The position numbers were made by a program, and so were the translations under genes. From assembly GCA_900764105.1 (NCBI GenBank), contig CAAFMS010000006.1, positions 1 to 64,000 on the forward strand: a stretch of 64,000 nt of DNA. Reading direction: 5' to 3'. The notes beneath the pieces were generated by a model, which did not search any database, was not told where the DNA came from, and worked only from the letters and a program-made list of their open reading frames with translations. Shown in pieces: positions 1-11,400 of the stretch (position 1 is the stretch's first letter; every line of letters starts with the position of its first letter). Source of the stretch: Clostridia bacterium. GTDB taxonomy: Bacteria > Bacillota > Clostridia > Christensenellales > Borkfalkiaceae.

Positions 1-1
1 A

Positions 2-952
<951 letters not shown>

Positions 953-956
953 TTTA

Positions 957-1685
957 ATGGACGAACAAAAGAGAAACAATGATATAGAGGAAGCGGCTTC
1001 CGCACTGATCAAAAATGCGGAAGCGGATTCCGTAAGCCTCGGCGAAAAGCGGGAGCAAAAGAACGGGAACGGCGGAAATGCCGGAAAAGCACCTGAAAAA
1101 GCGTCCGGAAAAGAAGGAAAATTTTTTAAAAAATATAAAATAAAAGATATTGTGTTTCTGGCAATTATGACGGCGTGTACGCTGACGACAGGCGCGGTGA
1201 TGCCGTTTGTGATTCAATTGCAGATTTTCGGGATCGTGCAACTGTGCCTCGGCCTTCAGTTTTCGATTTTTCCCGTGATCGGCATGATGAAAGTGAGAAA
1301 ACCGGGCGCGCTGTTTTTGCAGTCGGTGTTTATGGCGGTATTTCTCGGGATGATGAATCCGCCGATGGTGATGATCGCGCTTTGCGGATTGGTTGCCGAA
1401 GCGGTGGCGATGCTGATTTTTCTCGGCTATAAAAGCGACTGGGCATGCGTTGTTGCGGGTACGCTTTATTTGCCCATGACGCTTCCGTTTCTGTACGTTT
1501 ACTACACGTTTTTCCACACCGTAACGGATACCGGAGAAAACGCGCTGTCGGCTTTCCTTATGGGTGCGAATACGTGGGTGGTGACGGGAATTTCCTGCGC
1601 GGTGGTAGCGATATGCTTCATCGGCTCGGTGATCGGCATGGTCGTTTCCCGCGAACTTAAAAAAGCCGGGGTTCTGAAAAAATGA
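957..1685 (+). CDS. ECF transporter S component, MptD/Trep_Strep-like
   Basis: This is a 242-residue integral membrane protein with a charged Lys/Glu-rich N-terminal tail of about 55 residues. Roughly six hydrophobic segments follow, beginning with IKDIVFLAIMTACTL, a typical opening for an S component. A GGAGG ribosome binding site lies at 940-944. S components give substrate specificity to energy-coupling-factor importers. The next two genes encode the T component and the paired ATPases, which makes the assignment firm although the substrate is not. The stop overlaps the ecfT start (ATGA), implying translational coupling. The acidic/basic N-terminal extension is longer than usual for the family. 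Confidence 0.75.
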   Translation: MDEQKRNNDIEEAASALIKNAEADSVSLGEKREQKNGNGGNAGKAPEKASGKEGKFFKKYKIKDIVFLAIMTACTLTTGAVMPFVIQLQIFGIVQLCLGLQFSIFPVIGMMKVRKPGALFLQSVFMAVFLGMMNPPMVMIALCGLVAEAVAMLIFLGYKSDWACVVAGTLYLPMTLPFLYVYYTFFHTVTDTGENALSAFLMGANTWVVTGISCAVVAICFIGSVIGMVVSRELKKAGVLKK

Positions 1686-2359
1686 GATTCATGTCTTTCA
1701 AAAAAAAGATATATCCCGTATTCGTTTTTATAACAAGCGTCTTTTTCGTTCTCTTCGGGCTCGTTATGGCGAGAAATAAAAACTGCGCATGGTTTCTTTT
1801 GGGCGCGTATACCTGGCTGTTCCTTTTCGGCGGTAAAAAAGGTTGTCTGCACATAATTTTTCCGTTTATCGTAACGGGCGGAATTTTCGGCTGTATCGCG
1901 TATTTCGCTTACGGGCGGGATTTCGCTGCGGCTCTCGCGATGGTCAACAGACTCGGAGCGGTGTTTTTGGCGATTGCGCTCGGCATGAGTATTCAGCCGA
2001 TCGATATGACGAGAAATTTATCCGCGCTGAAAGCGCCGAGAGGGTTAACGCTCGGCATGCTTATCGCCACTTCGTTTCCGCCCGTGCTGCGTGCCGAAAA
2101 ACAAAGAGTGCGCGAAGCGATGAAAACTCGCGGCGCGGGAAGCGTGTTCAACCCGAAGATTTTTTACAGGGCTTTTCTGGTGCCGCTTGTAATGCGGCTT
2201 GTGAACATTTCGGATACATTGTCGCTTTCCGTGGAAACGCGCGGATTTTCGCTGGAAAAAACGCCGTATACGGTGTATAAAAAAGAGACCGTATGCATAT
2301 CGGACGTGCTGTTTATTTTAGGGATAGCCGCGGGCGCGGTTTGTACGGTGGTGTTATGA
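1682..2359 (+). CDS. ecfT: ECF transporter transmembrane component EcfT
   Basis: This 225-residue membrane protein has N-terminal hydrophobic helices and a cytoplasmic coupling region. The two short coupling-helix motifs of EcfT are visible as MKTRGAG (about residue 141) and VETRGF (about 183); they dock onto the two ATPases. The start overlaps the S-component stop and the stop overlaps the next start (TGA inside ATGA at 2356-2359), so the genes are tightly coupled. A dedicated rather than shared T component points to a group I ECF transporter, which serves one S subunit. Confidence 0.88.
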   Translation: MRFMSFKKKIYPVFVFITSVFFVLFGLVMARNKNCAWFLLGAYTWLFLFGGKKGCLHIIFPFIVTGGIFGCIAYFAYGRDFAAALAMVNRLGAVFLAIALGMSIQPIDMTRNLSALKAPRGLTLGMLIATSFPPVLRAEKQRVREAMKTRGAGSVFNPKIFYRAFLVPLVMRLVNISDTLSLSVETRGFSLEKTPYTVYKKETVCISDVLFILGIAAGAVCTVVL

Positions 2360-3783
2360 ACGCGATAGAACTTAAAAACGTTAATTTTTCCTACGACGGA
2401 AAAACGCAGATTCTCGGAAACGTAAATCTCACGCTTTCTTACGGCGAAGTGAGTCTTATTGCCGGGCATTCGGGCGAAGGGAAAAGCACGCTTTTGTATA
2501 TCATAAGCGGCATTATCCCGAATATCACGGACGGAAAACTTTCGGGCGAAGTGCTGATAAACGGCGAGGATATACAAGGCAAACGCCTTGGCGAAGTATG
2601 CCGCAAAGTGGGCGTCGTTTTACAAAACGCCGACGAACAGATTATTCAGAAAACGGTAGAGGACGAAATTGCTTTCGGATGCGAAAACCTTGCGTTTTCA
2701 CCCGAAAAAATAAGCAAACAGATAGACACGGTTTGTCGCCTTATGAGGCTCGATAAGTCGTGGCAAAGCCGCAAACTTTCGGGCGGGCAGAAGCAAAGAC
2801 TGATAACGGCTTCCACGCTTGCGATGGGGCAGAAGATAGTAATTCTTGACGAACCGCTTGCAAATCTCGACACGGCGGGCGCGGAAATGCTGATGTCCAC
2901 GTTAAAATCTCTCGCAAAAGCCGGATATTGCATCATAGTCATCGAACACAGGCTTGACGTCGTTCTGCCGTTCGTGGATAAGGTATTTCACGTCGGGAAC
3001 AGAAACGTAAACGAGATAACGGACAGAGAGAATTACCTGAAAGAGCAGTCAACCGAAATAGAAGATGCCTGTTCGACTTTTAGCGGTACGTTACCTGTGT
3101 TTTCGCTTTCGGACGTAGCGTTTTCTGTAAAAGACCGCGACATATTGAACGGAGTTACTTTCGATATATTAAAAGGCTCGCGAGCTGTTCTTCTCGGCGA
3201 AAACGGTTGCGGCAAAACAACCCTTTTAAGACTTATTTCCCGCCTTGAAAAGCCTACTCGCGGCGTGATTTTGCAGAATATAAACGACAAATTCGGTCAA
3301 AAGAGTAAACAGAGCAAAAAGTGGTATAAAAAGGTGGGCGTGGTTTATCAGAACCCCGACTATCAACTGTTTATGCCGACGGTCGAAAAGGAGATTAAAT
3401 TCGGCGCGAATTCGGACGAATACGCCGACGAAATAGCCGAAAAATTCGGAATAAAACACTTGTACGCTCGTCATCCGCAGTCGCTTTCCGAGGGGCAGAA
3501 ACGCAGAGTTTCGATCGCGGCGGTCGTGGCAACTAACCCTGAAGTTCTCATATTGGACGAGCCGACGGTGGGACAGGACTATAAAGGTTTGTGCGAAATG
3601 GTTGAAGTGCTGAATCGTATTCACGAGGAAACGCATAACACGATGATTACCGTTACGCACGACAAGCGTTGTGCGGCGGCATTATGCGACCGTTCGGTAT
3701 GGATAAAGGACGGAAAAACATATAAAACGGGCGATAAACAACTTATAGACGAGTTTTTTACGATTCGGCAAGACAAAAGTTAG
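2356..3783 (+). CDS. Fused ECF ATPase, EcfA-EcfA' (two ABC domains)
   Basis: A single 475-residue protein carries two complete ABC ATPase domains. Domain 1 has Walker A GHSGEGKST, signature LSGGQKQR and Walker B VILDEPLANLD. Domain 2 has Walker A GENGCGKTT, signature LSEGQKRR and Walker B LILDEPTVGQD. Most ECF systems use two separate ATPases; fusions are known in group I modules. The start at 2356 was chosen over an in-frame ATG at 2293 because it forms the ATGA overlap with ecfT and begins at the conserved first strand of the ABC domain. It powers uptake through the neighbouring T and S components. The TAG stop lies inside a TTAGC/GCTAA inverted repeat at 3780-3793. Confidence 0.9.
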   Translation: MNAIELKNVNFSYDGKTQILGNVNLTLSYGEVSLIAGHSGEGKSTLLYIISGIIPNITDGKLSGEVLINGEDIQGKRLGEVCRKVGVVLQNADEQIIQKTVEDEIAFGCENLAFSPEKISKQIDTVCRLMRLDKSWQSRKLSGGQKQRLITASTLAMGQKIVILDEPLANLDTAGAEMLMSTLKSLAKAGYCIIVIEHRLDVVLPFVDKVFHVGNRNVNEITDRENYLKEQSTEIEDACSTFSGTLPVFSLSDVAFSVKDRDILNGVTFDILKGSRAVLLGENGCGKTTLLRLISRLEKPTRGVILQNINDKFGQKSKQSKKWYKKVGVVYQNPDYQLFMPTVEKEIKFGANSDEYADEIAEKFGIKHLYARHPQSLSEGQKRRVSIAAVVATNPEVLILDEPTVGQDYKGLCEMVEVLNRIHEETHNTMITVTHDKRCAAALCDRSVWIKDGKTYKTGDKQLIDEFFTIRQDKS

Positions 3784-3818
3784 CGCAGGCTAATTTTGCT
3801 GAAAAGACAGACTTTTTA

Positions 3819-3847
3819 TTGACACGACGGTATGGCAGTGGTATAAT
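3819..3847 (+). promoter_or_regulatory. Sigma-A promoter of the 4-17 kb operon
   Basis: The -35 box is TTGACA (3819-3824) and the -10 box is TATAAT (3842-3847), with a 17-bp spacer: a perfect consensus promoter. It lies 130 bp before the TTG start at 3981. A promoter this strong usually needs a repressor, and palindromes follow immediately downstream. Confidence 0.85.
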
Positions 3848-3856
3848 AATTGCGTC

Positions 3857-3949
3857 GTTAGCAAGTGCTAACCAATATAAACGATAAACAGTCGGCACCG
3901 CGCAAAAGCGCGGTTATAAAACGGAATTTGGTTAGCCTTGACTAACCAA
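3857..3949 (+). promoter_or_regulatory. Palindromic operator-like sites in the leader
   Basis: A perfect inverted repeat GTTAGCA-AG-TGCTAAC (3857-3872) covers the expected transcription start. A second, TTGGTTAG-N6-CTAACCAA (3928-3949), lies just before the ribosome binding site. A related repeat, TTAGC-N4-GCTAA, lies at 3780-3793 upstream of the promoter, so three TTAG/CTAA palindromes are spaced about 74-78 bp apart. Between them is a GC hairpin, CCGCGC-AAAA-GCGCGG (3898-3913). The layout fits a dimeric repressor of the TetR or GntR kind with cooperative looping, but no regulator gene is adjacent. Confidence 0.6.
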
Positions 3950-3980
3950 ATAAAGAGGCATTAAACAAGGAGCAAAAACA

Positions 3981-6044
3981 TTGCTGTTACGACTTAAAAA
4001 CATAGGAAAAATATACGACAGCAACGATATTCTTACGATCGGTATCAGAGGCGTTAATCTCGATTTCGATTATAACGAGTTCGTGACGATAGAAGGGGAG
4101 AGCGGAAGCGGTAAGTCCACTCTTCTAAACGTTATCGCGGCGAACGACAGTTATGAAGAGGGCGAGTTGTACTTCAACGGCGCGGAAACTTCGCACTATT
4201 CGGAAACGGATTGGGAAAAGTACCGCGAGAAGAATATCGCGATGATTTTCCAGGATTTCAATATCATCGAAAACCTCACCGTACTCGAAAACGTGGAACT
4301 TGCGTTGTTACGCGTAGAAGATAAAATCGAGCGGCGGAAAACGGCGGAAGATCTGATAGCGAAAGTGGGGCTTACGGCGCAGAAGAATCGCAAAGGCAGC
4401 AAACTTTCGGGCGGCGAAAAACAGCGTACCGTAATTGCGAGAGCGCTGGCGAAAGACAGCCCCGTTATCCTTGCGGACGAGCCTACGGGAAATCTCGACG
4501 TCAAGGCGAGCAAGGAAGTGGCTGCTCTTTTAAAGGCGGTATCCAAAGATAAACTTGTGATCGTGGTGACGCACAATCCCGAATTTTTCGTGGAATACGC
4601 CACAAGAAGAGTTACGATTTTCGACGGATCGGTGAAAGAAGATAAGGTAATCAGAAAGCCTCTGCCGAAAACAAGCGCGGATAAAGAAGAAATAAAAGCG
4701 GGAAAGTGGCAGAATTTCAAAAATACGATGCACATCGGCACGCTGAATTATAAAAGTCGGCCGAAGTTTACGGCGATGATGAGTTTTGCGCTGTTTGTGT
4801 GCGCCATAACGCTGTTCCTCGTGATTTCCGTGTTCGGTAATTCGCTGATCCGCCCTACGCAGGTGCCGCTCGACGGTACGGGCGTAACGGGAAAGGTGAT
4901 TCTTTCCAATCGTTCCAATTCGATTACGCAATCCGATCTGGACGAGGTGGCGGGGCAGACAAAAGCGGGGTATTTTCTGCTCGACAGAAACCTTTCCGAA
5001 TTTTCCGTAGATATTCCTAAGCGCGGGGGATTAAGCAGTTCGTATACGCTCACCTGCCTTTACGATCCGTATAAATATTGCCCCGAAGCGGGTAACGCCG
5101 TGCTGATTATGTCCAAATCCGAGGGCGGCGACGCGGAAACGATTAAAAACATGATCGTAAATGCCGAAATAGGCATTAAAAATATCACGCTGAAAACCAC
5201 GGTGGATTTAACAGAACCGAAACTGTATCTGGGGTACGACGATTTGAACGCCTACGGCAAGAAAATGCAGGCGGTGAATTCCGTGATGAAACTCGGCAAT
5301 AACGAAACGACGGTGTTTACGTTCAGAGCGGGCGAAGAACTGGCGGCGGGCGAAATCAATCTCGTCAATTCAAATTTCTACGCGGCGGACGGTAAACAGG
5401 TGGTGTTCAACGCGAAAACCGATAAATCTTACGTAGTGGTCAGTTCCGATAAAAAGAAAGAGGACGTCAGCGGACTGATCGTTGAGATGAACGCGGAAGA
5501 TTATGCGGCGATGTTCGCGGGGGAAGAAACGTCGGTGCAGAGCGCGCTGTATTACGCGAGCGACGGCGACGCGAAAGCAGCCGTTAAAAATCTGCCGGGC
5601 GGATATATGGGAATGCTTTCCGATTCAGACGTGTACGTGCAGAACGCAGGCGACGTATTTACGAACAATATATTGTGGTATCTTGCTCTGATTGCCGCAA
5701 GTTTGTTGTTCGCAATGCTGATTTCCGTAATCTTTATGCGTTCCGTAAAAATCTTTCAGGCGGATTTCGCCGTGTACAGAACGCTCGGAATTTCAAGAAA
5801 AATTTCTTCGCGGTCGTTATACGTGCAGATGGCGCTCATATTTCTGCCTACGCTTGTCCTTCTGCCCGCTGTCAGCCTGATTGCCACGCTTATGCCGTTC
5901 AGTTCGTTGCCGTTTATTTCTGCGGGAAATTATTTCTTTGTGGAATTCATGCTGCTGCTTATCGTGGAATGTGTGGCGTTCGGCTTCAACAGAAACATCA
6001 ACGGACAATCTATCCGTAAATCTTTAAGAAGGGGGTCTAAATAA
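3981..6044 (+). CDS. MacB-type ABC transporter (ATPase plus FtsX-like permease) 1
   Basis: The protein has 687 residues. The N-terminal ATPase (about 1-230) has Walker A GESGSGKST, signature LSGGEKQR and Walker B VILADEPTGNLD, typical of the LolD/MacB branch. One transmembrane helix follows near residue 265, then an extracellular domain of about 280 residues, then three C-terminal helices (about 567-675). This is the four-helix type VII mechanotransmission fold. The start is TTG at 3981, eight bases after AAGGAG. Transporters of this kind do not pump through the bilayer; they use ATP to move extracytoplasmic domains and act on lipoproteins, peptides or cell-wall enzymes. It overlaps the next transporter gene by one base, and the two probably form a heterodimer. 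Confidence 0.85.
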   Translation: MLLRLKNIGKIYDSNDILTIGIRGVNLDFDYNEFVTIEGESGSGKSTLLNVIAANDSYEEGELYFNGAETSHYSETDWEKYREKNIAMIFQDFNIIENLTVLENVELALLRVEDKIERRKTAEDLIAKVGLTAQKNRKGSKLSGGEKQRTVIARALAKDSPVILADEPTGNLDVKASKEVAALLKAVSKDKLVIVVTHNPEFFVEYATRRVTIFDGSVKEDKVIRKPLPKTSADKEEIKAGKWQNFKNTMHIGTLNYKSRPKFTAMMSFALFVCAITLFLVISVFGNSLIRPTQVPLDGTGVTGKVILSNRSNSITQSDLDEVAGQTKAGYFLLDRNLSEFSVDIPKRGGLSSSYTLTCLYDPYKYCPEAGNAVLIMSKSEGGDAETIKNMIVNAEIGIKNITLKTTVDLTEPKLYLGYDDLNAYGKKMQAVNSVMKLGNNETTVFTFRAGEELAAGEINLVNSNFYAADGKQVVFNAKTDKSYVVVSSDKKKEDVSGLIVEMNAEDYAAMFAGEETSVQSALYYASDGDAKAAVKNLPGGYMGMLSDSDVYVQNAGDVFTNNILWYLALIAASLLFAMLISVIFMRSVKIFQADFAVYRTLGISRKISSRSLYVQMALIFLPTLVLLPAVSLIATLMPFSSLPFISAGNYFFVEFMLLLIVECVAFGFNRNINGQSIRKSLRRGSK

Positions 6045-8341
6045 TGATTCGCGTGGAAAATATCAAAAAGACGTTTAACCCCCATTCTTCGGCGAGAAAT
6101 CAGGTGCTGAAAGGCGTTTCGTTCGATTTGCCCGATAAAGGGCTGGTGGCGATATTCGGGAAATCGGGCAGCGGCAAAACAACGCTTCTCAATATTTTGG
6201 GCGGGCTGGAAAAAGCCGACAGCGGTAAAATCACCATAGACGGCGAAGCGATGAGAGGAAACGTGGATCGTATCCGCAACCAGAAGATAGGCTTTATCTT
6301 CCAGAATTATTATCTCGAACGCGGCTATACGATCGCCGAAATCATGCGCAACGCGATGCTGCTTGCGGGCTTTAAAGACGAACAGGAAATCGAACGCCGC
6401 AGCGAAGAAGTGCTGAAACTTGTGGATATGGAGCGCTTCAAAAACAAGCAGGGCGACGCGCTTTCGGGCGGACAGAAGCAAAGAGTCGCAATCGCCCGCG
6501 CGCTGATCAAAGGCGCCGACGTGATTCTTGCGGACGAACCCACGGGAAATCTCGACGCGCAGAATACCTATAAAGTAATGGATATTCTGAAAGAAATATC
6601 CAAAACAAAACTCGTTGTTCTGGTGACGCACGAAGTGACGCTGATCAAAAAATACGCCGACAGCCATATCAAACTGGTGGACGGACAACTTGTGGACGAC
6701 GCGGAAATCGACGAGGCGGAACTTTCCGAAATCACCTACGGAAACGTGAAAGCAGAGCCCGTAAACGCCGCGGATCTTACCGATTTTCATAAGAGTACGG
6801 CAAAGAAAAACGGCAAACTGTTTACATTGAAAAACGTTCTTCGTTCGCTGCGCGCGGATAAAGATAAATCGGGCTCGGGCGGAAACATATTCAAGCAGAT
6901 TTTCATATTCGCGATGTCGGTAGCCGTTTGTTTCTTCTCGTTTTTCGCGTTCGAGGCGTTATCGGTAAAAGCGGATAACAAACCGCTCGACGATAACAGC
7001 GTGTACGTGAGCATGAATAACTATCCCGAGGTGAGAAAACTCAATCCGTCGCTCTACGAAACGATCGACTTTTTCGAGATGGATTACGCGGAGGGGAGTT
7101 TTTCTTACAACAATCTGCAATCTCTTTCGGGAATCACCGCAAGTTATGCGCCGAAAGCGCTGAAAAAAAATGATACCGCGGAGAGTATGAAACTGGAATT
7201 CGGCGAAATGCCGGGAAGCAAACAGGTGCTGATTACCCGCGCGCTTGCCGAAACGCTGAAAAACAAACTGCGTATTGAGGAACTGGAAAACGACAGATCG
7301 CTTTCGCTGATTCTCTTTGAAAAGAATTATGCGGTGAGCGGAATCGCGGAGGGAAAAAACCCTTACGTGTATTTCAACCGCGCAGACTATGTAAACTTTT
7401 TAAGCGTATATCAGGAAATTCGTTTTACGGATAACACGAATCTTTTCTTCAAATCGGATTTCATCGATTCGGAAACGTATAAAACGATTAACAGTTATTC
7501 CGCGGAAATATGCGTGTATACGGGCGAAACGCTGGATTTAAACGACAATCAGTGTGTTGTGGAAATCAATCGTAACGCCGTTTACAAAATGATGAGCGAC
7601 ACGGCGCAGGCCGATTACCGCATGGAAATCGCGAACGCCACGTTGCTGAAATCTCCCGAATTTATTTCGCTTACCGATAGTTATCCGATGTATATCCGTA
7701 AATTTCAACTTACGCGTACGGTGATGACGACGGATATCCGCATTTACGTGACGGAATCCGCGCTCGATAATATTTTCGTGTACATATCGCCCAATCTTGA
7801 CGCGCTGGGCAGCGGATCGAATTATTATTTCGATATTTCCACGGGTGGCGGGAATCAACTTTCTTCTCTGGAACAGCGTCTTACCGACAGAGGCGTGGTG
7901 AAAGCGGATCTTTCCGCTTTGCAACAGGCGGAAAACAAAGAAGAACTGGATACCGCGCTGAAAAGCCTGTACGTGTTTATCGCCGTGGCCGTGCTGATGT
8001 ATCTAATCTATTTCTTTATCGAAAAATCGGGCAGCGTTAAAAACAGTAAAGAATACGGCGTTTACCGCGCGATCGGCGTAAACAAGGGCAATCTTCTGTT
8101 TAAAGAAACGATGGCGGCGGTGTTCGGAAACCTCGTGACGTATCTGATAGGTTTTGTGATCGTAACGGCGTTGTTCTGCGCGAGATATGCGGTGATGAAC
8201 GTGGCGTTCGGTGCGTTTATCGGGCTTGCGGCGGCGGCGTTCGCGGCGAGCGCGCTGATCATGGTGGGCATTTCGTTGATCCCGTATCTGTTCGTACTTA
8301 CGCAGAGCCCTTCGGAGATTCTTTCTCGCTATGATATTTAA
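6044..8341 (+). CDS. MacB-type ABC transporter (ATPase plus FtsX-like permease) 2
   Basis: This 765-residue protein has the same architecture as its upstream neighbour: an ATPase with Walker A GKSGSGKTT, signature LSGGQKQR and Walker B VILADEPTGNLD; a first transmembrane helix near residue 290; an extracellular domain of about 320 residues; and three C-terminal helices (about 642-760). The start codon shares a base with the preceding stop (TAATG). The two extracellular domains are not obviously alike, which suits an asymmetric heterodimer. The following three genes encode exported proteins, so its extracellular part probably contacts one or more of them. Antimicrobial-peptide defence is a common role of this family, but the usual two-component sensor is absent here. 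Confidence 0.85.
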   Translation: MIRVENIKKTFNPHSSARNQVLKGVSFDLPDKGLVAIFGKSGSGKTTLLNILGGLEKADSGKITIDGEAMRGNVDRIRNQKIGFIFQNYYLERGYTIAEIMRNAMLLAGFKDEQEIERRSEEVLKLVDMERFKNKQGDALSGGQKQRVAIARALIKGADVILADEPTGNLDAQNTYKVMDILKEISKTKLVVLVTHEVTLIKKYADSHIKLVDGQLVDDAEIDEAELSEITYGNVKAEPVNAADLTDFHKSTAKKNGKLFTLKNVLRSLRADKDKSGSGGNIFKQIFIFAMSVAVCFFSFFAFEALSVKADNKPLDDNSVYVSMNNYPEVRKLNPSLYETIDFFEMDYAEGSFSYNNLQSLSGITASYAPKALKKNDTAESMKLEFGEMPGSKQVLITRALAETLKNKLRIEELENDRSLSLILFEKNYAVSGIAEGKNPYVYFNRADYVNFLSVYQEIRFTDNTNLFFKSDFIDSETYKTINSYSAEICVYTGETLDLNDNQCVVEINRNAVYKMMSDTAQADYRMEIANATLLKSPEFISLTDSYPMYIRKFQLTRTVMTTDIRIYVTESALDNIFVYISPNLDALGSGSNYYFDISTGGGNQLSSLEQRLTDRGVVKADLSALQQAENKEELDTALKSLYVFIAVAVLMYLIYFFIEKSGSVKNSKEYGVYRAIGVNKGNLLFKETMAAVFGNLVTYLIGFVIVTALFCARYAVMNVAFGAFIGLAAAAFAASALIMVGISLIPYLFVLTQSPSEILSRYDI

Positions 8342-8401
8342 CGATAATTATCCGGGAAACCGGTGATTATACAATAAAAATTTTTTACAAGGAGCAAAAT
8401 T

Positions 8402-11400
8402 ATGACAGCAGTAAGAAAGAAGTTGGTTGCCATACTTCTTTGTATGGTGACGTTACTTGCAGGAATCGCTCTGCTTACGTCGTGTGGAAAAAACGGCAAA
8501 GCGGACGATCTCAAAGTTACTTTTATGGTGGAAGACGACGAATCTTCCGAATGGAAGCAGACCGCGGAGTATACCGCAGAAAACGGAGAGGTGGAACTTC
8601 CCACGGTTTCCAGGCGGTATTACACCTTTGCGAACTGGTATGAAAACAAAGAATTTTCCGGCGCGCCCTTCACGGGCAAAAACGTTGCGAAGAGCCTCAC
8701 CGTTTACGCGCGGTTTATTCCCGTGGAAGTGAACGTGCACATCAACGGCGTAGATCAGGGCACGCAGAATCTCATCGACGTGGTGAAAGGAACGTACAAT
8801 CCGGGCGAAGGACTGGAATTCGACGGCTGGTACACCAACGCGAATTACACCACGAAATGGGATAACAAAGCGGAAACCAACGATCTTTATGCAAAGAGCG
8901 TTGCGCGCATTACGTTCAACGACGGCTATCAGGACGTATACACCACTACGGTGAACCCGGGCGCGGTGTATGAAAGCCCCGTTACGCACGAAGCGAAAAC
9001 GGAAGACGGCGCCGCTTCCACCGTGGAAAAGGCGTTGATTTGGAAAAACTATATGTCCGCATACGATATTTCTTACGTAAATGCGGACGGAACCGCTTTC
9101 GATTTCGGCGCGCCGATCGAAAAGAGCACCGTTATCACAGTGAAATGGCGTTCGCCTTTTCTCAAATATCAATTGAACGAACTGACGGGAAATCTTTGCG
9201 TTACCATGTACGGCAACGACGCGCTTTACGACGATACCGAAAACGTTGCCAAAGCGGGCGACGTTCCCGTGATGTCCGTGCTCGGGAAAATCACGTTCGA
9301 TAAAGACGGCGACGGCGTGGCTGAAACCTATACGGTGGAAGCGGTGCGCCTCGAGAACGAGATTTTAAACAGCGCGGCGATCAAAAAGATGATTATCGGC
9401 GAGGGGATCGTATCTGTACAGAGCCTCATTGCCACTTCGGCTTCTTCCGTGGAAGAAATCGCGCTTCCTTCTTCTTTGAAAGTGATTCAGAATTGCTTCA
9501 ACAATCTCAACAAATTGAAGAGCGTTACGATTCCCGAAGGCGTGGAAGCGATTATCGGATCTTTCTGGGCGAATACCTACGCATCCCACAACGGCTACGG
9601 GCAATACAACAAAGGCGAAGAATATCCTTTCGACATCGCTATCCCGGACAGCGTAAAAAATCTTTCCATGGTACCGAACAATCTTACGTTCAGCCACAGC
9701 AAGGCAAACGCCGGAGCGGGCGATTTCTACAAAGAAGGCAACTATATTTATAAAATAGACGATAAAGACGGACATCGCGGCGATCTGATTCTTGTATCCG
9801 ACGTAACGAACGATTCTTCGATCGTTGTTCCCGAAGGCGTGAACGGGATTCAGGCGGGTACGTATTTCAATCGCTCGCTTGAATATCTCACCCTGCCTTC
9901 CACGTTCTCTTATATAAACTACAACGAAGATATTTCCTCGTATCCTGCGGCGGCGTTCCAGTATTCGAGCAAATCTTTCCTGTTCAACGCGCAGTATGCC
10001 AACGATTTAAAGGATAATATCGCGCCTACGGGCTATGCGATTTTCAGCGGTATGGAAAGCATCACGCTTCTCAATTTCAGACAGGCGGAATATCCCGAAT
10101 CTCTTCCCGCTTCCGCGTTCATCGGAGACCCCACCGGTTGGGCTATCCTTTCCGAAACGATGTACGAATTCTGCGATGCGACCAGCATTAAAGATAAAGT
10201 GGTGTATTCCGGGGATAGCGCGACGCCCGTCGTCACCGTGAATTACGAAAATACGCTTACGGGCGAAACCTATCAGGCGACGATCGGTAAAACAAAAGGA
10301 CAAAATCTCACGGTGGAAGAACTTCTTGCCGCGATCGACGAAAAACACGGCAAAGCGCTGCAAAACGCTTATGCGGAAAAGAAACTTACGCTTGTTTCCG
10401 TGAAAAACTTCGGGCGGGATTACGATCTTTCGGCTACCCTCGAAACAAACGTATATCTCGACGTAGCCTTCAATTATTCCGTAGACTGCGGATACGTCGC
10501 AACGGATAACGGCGACGGCACGGCTACGATCACGGGCTACGACGCGAAAACCGCTTATGTGGCGGGCGACGGATTGAAAATGGCGGTGATTCCCGAAAAC
10601 GTAACCGTAAACGGAAAGAGCCTTAAAGCCACGAAAATCGCCGCGAACGCGTTTGCGAATCAGGCGGATCTCGGCTACGTATTGCTTTCCTCCGCGATGA
10701 AAGAAATCGGCGAAAAGGCGTTCTACAACTGCGCGGCTCTGAAAGTGGCGGATCTTTCCGCCTGCAAATTGGAAAAGATCGGCGCGAGCGCGTTTGAAGG
10801 GACCGCCGTTTCCACCGTTACTCTTGCGCTTTCCGAATTGAAAGAAGTGGGAGCGTACGCTTTCAAAACGCAGAAGATGATGTATTTCACAGTTGCGGCG
10901 GGCGAAGAAAACAGAGCGATGATCGCCAAAGAAGATCTGAAAGAAGGAGAATTCTTCTTCGTATACGGAAATATCGTTGAATCCATGACGAAGCAGTATT
11001 CCGCGCCGATCGGCATTTATCGTTACGTTAAAAAATCGACGGCGGGGGAAGGCGATTCCGCTTACACCGTATGGGACGTGCAGTTTGTATCTTCGGCGGG
11101 CGGATATAATGCGAATCAGAACTCCTGTTCGATTTATCTCGGAGATATTTCCGATAAGGCAAATATCGTTCGTTATGAAGTGATGGAAGGCGCGTACTAT
11201 TATTTCAGCGGAGAAACCAATCTTTACATTCAGAGCGTTTCAAAAATTCACGCGAATGCGTTTACGGCTTGCGAAGAGGAAAGGCTTTCTTCTATCAAAT
11301 ATTCTCCCGTTTACATGGGAAGCGCGATCAGCAAAAGACAAAAACTCAGCGCGCTGGTGAACGACGAAAATTGCGCTTCCGTATTCGAGGAAGGCTGGTA

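Noticed and set aside
3857..3872. CIRCE operator at the 4-17 kb operon promoter
   Set aside because: It has TTAGCA and TGCTAA arms but only two bases between them; CIRCE needs nine-base arms and a nine-base spacer.
5930..6790. Long minus-strand reading frame (286 codons)
   Set aside because: It is the antisense of two transporter genes with clear ABC motifs; its product is low-complexity, rich in Phe, His and Arg, with no domain.
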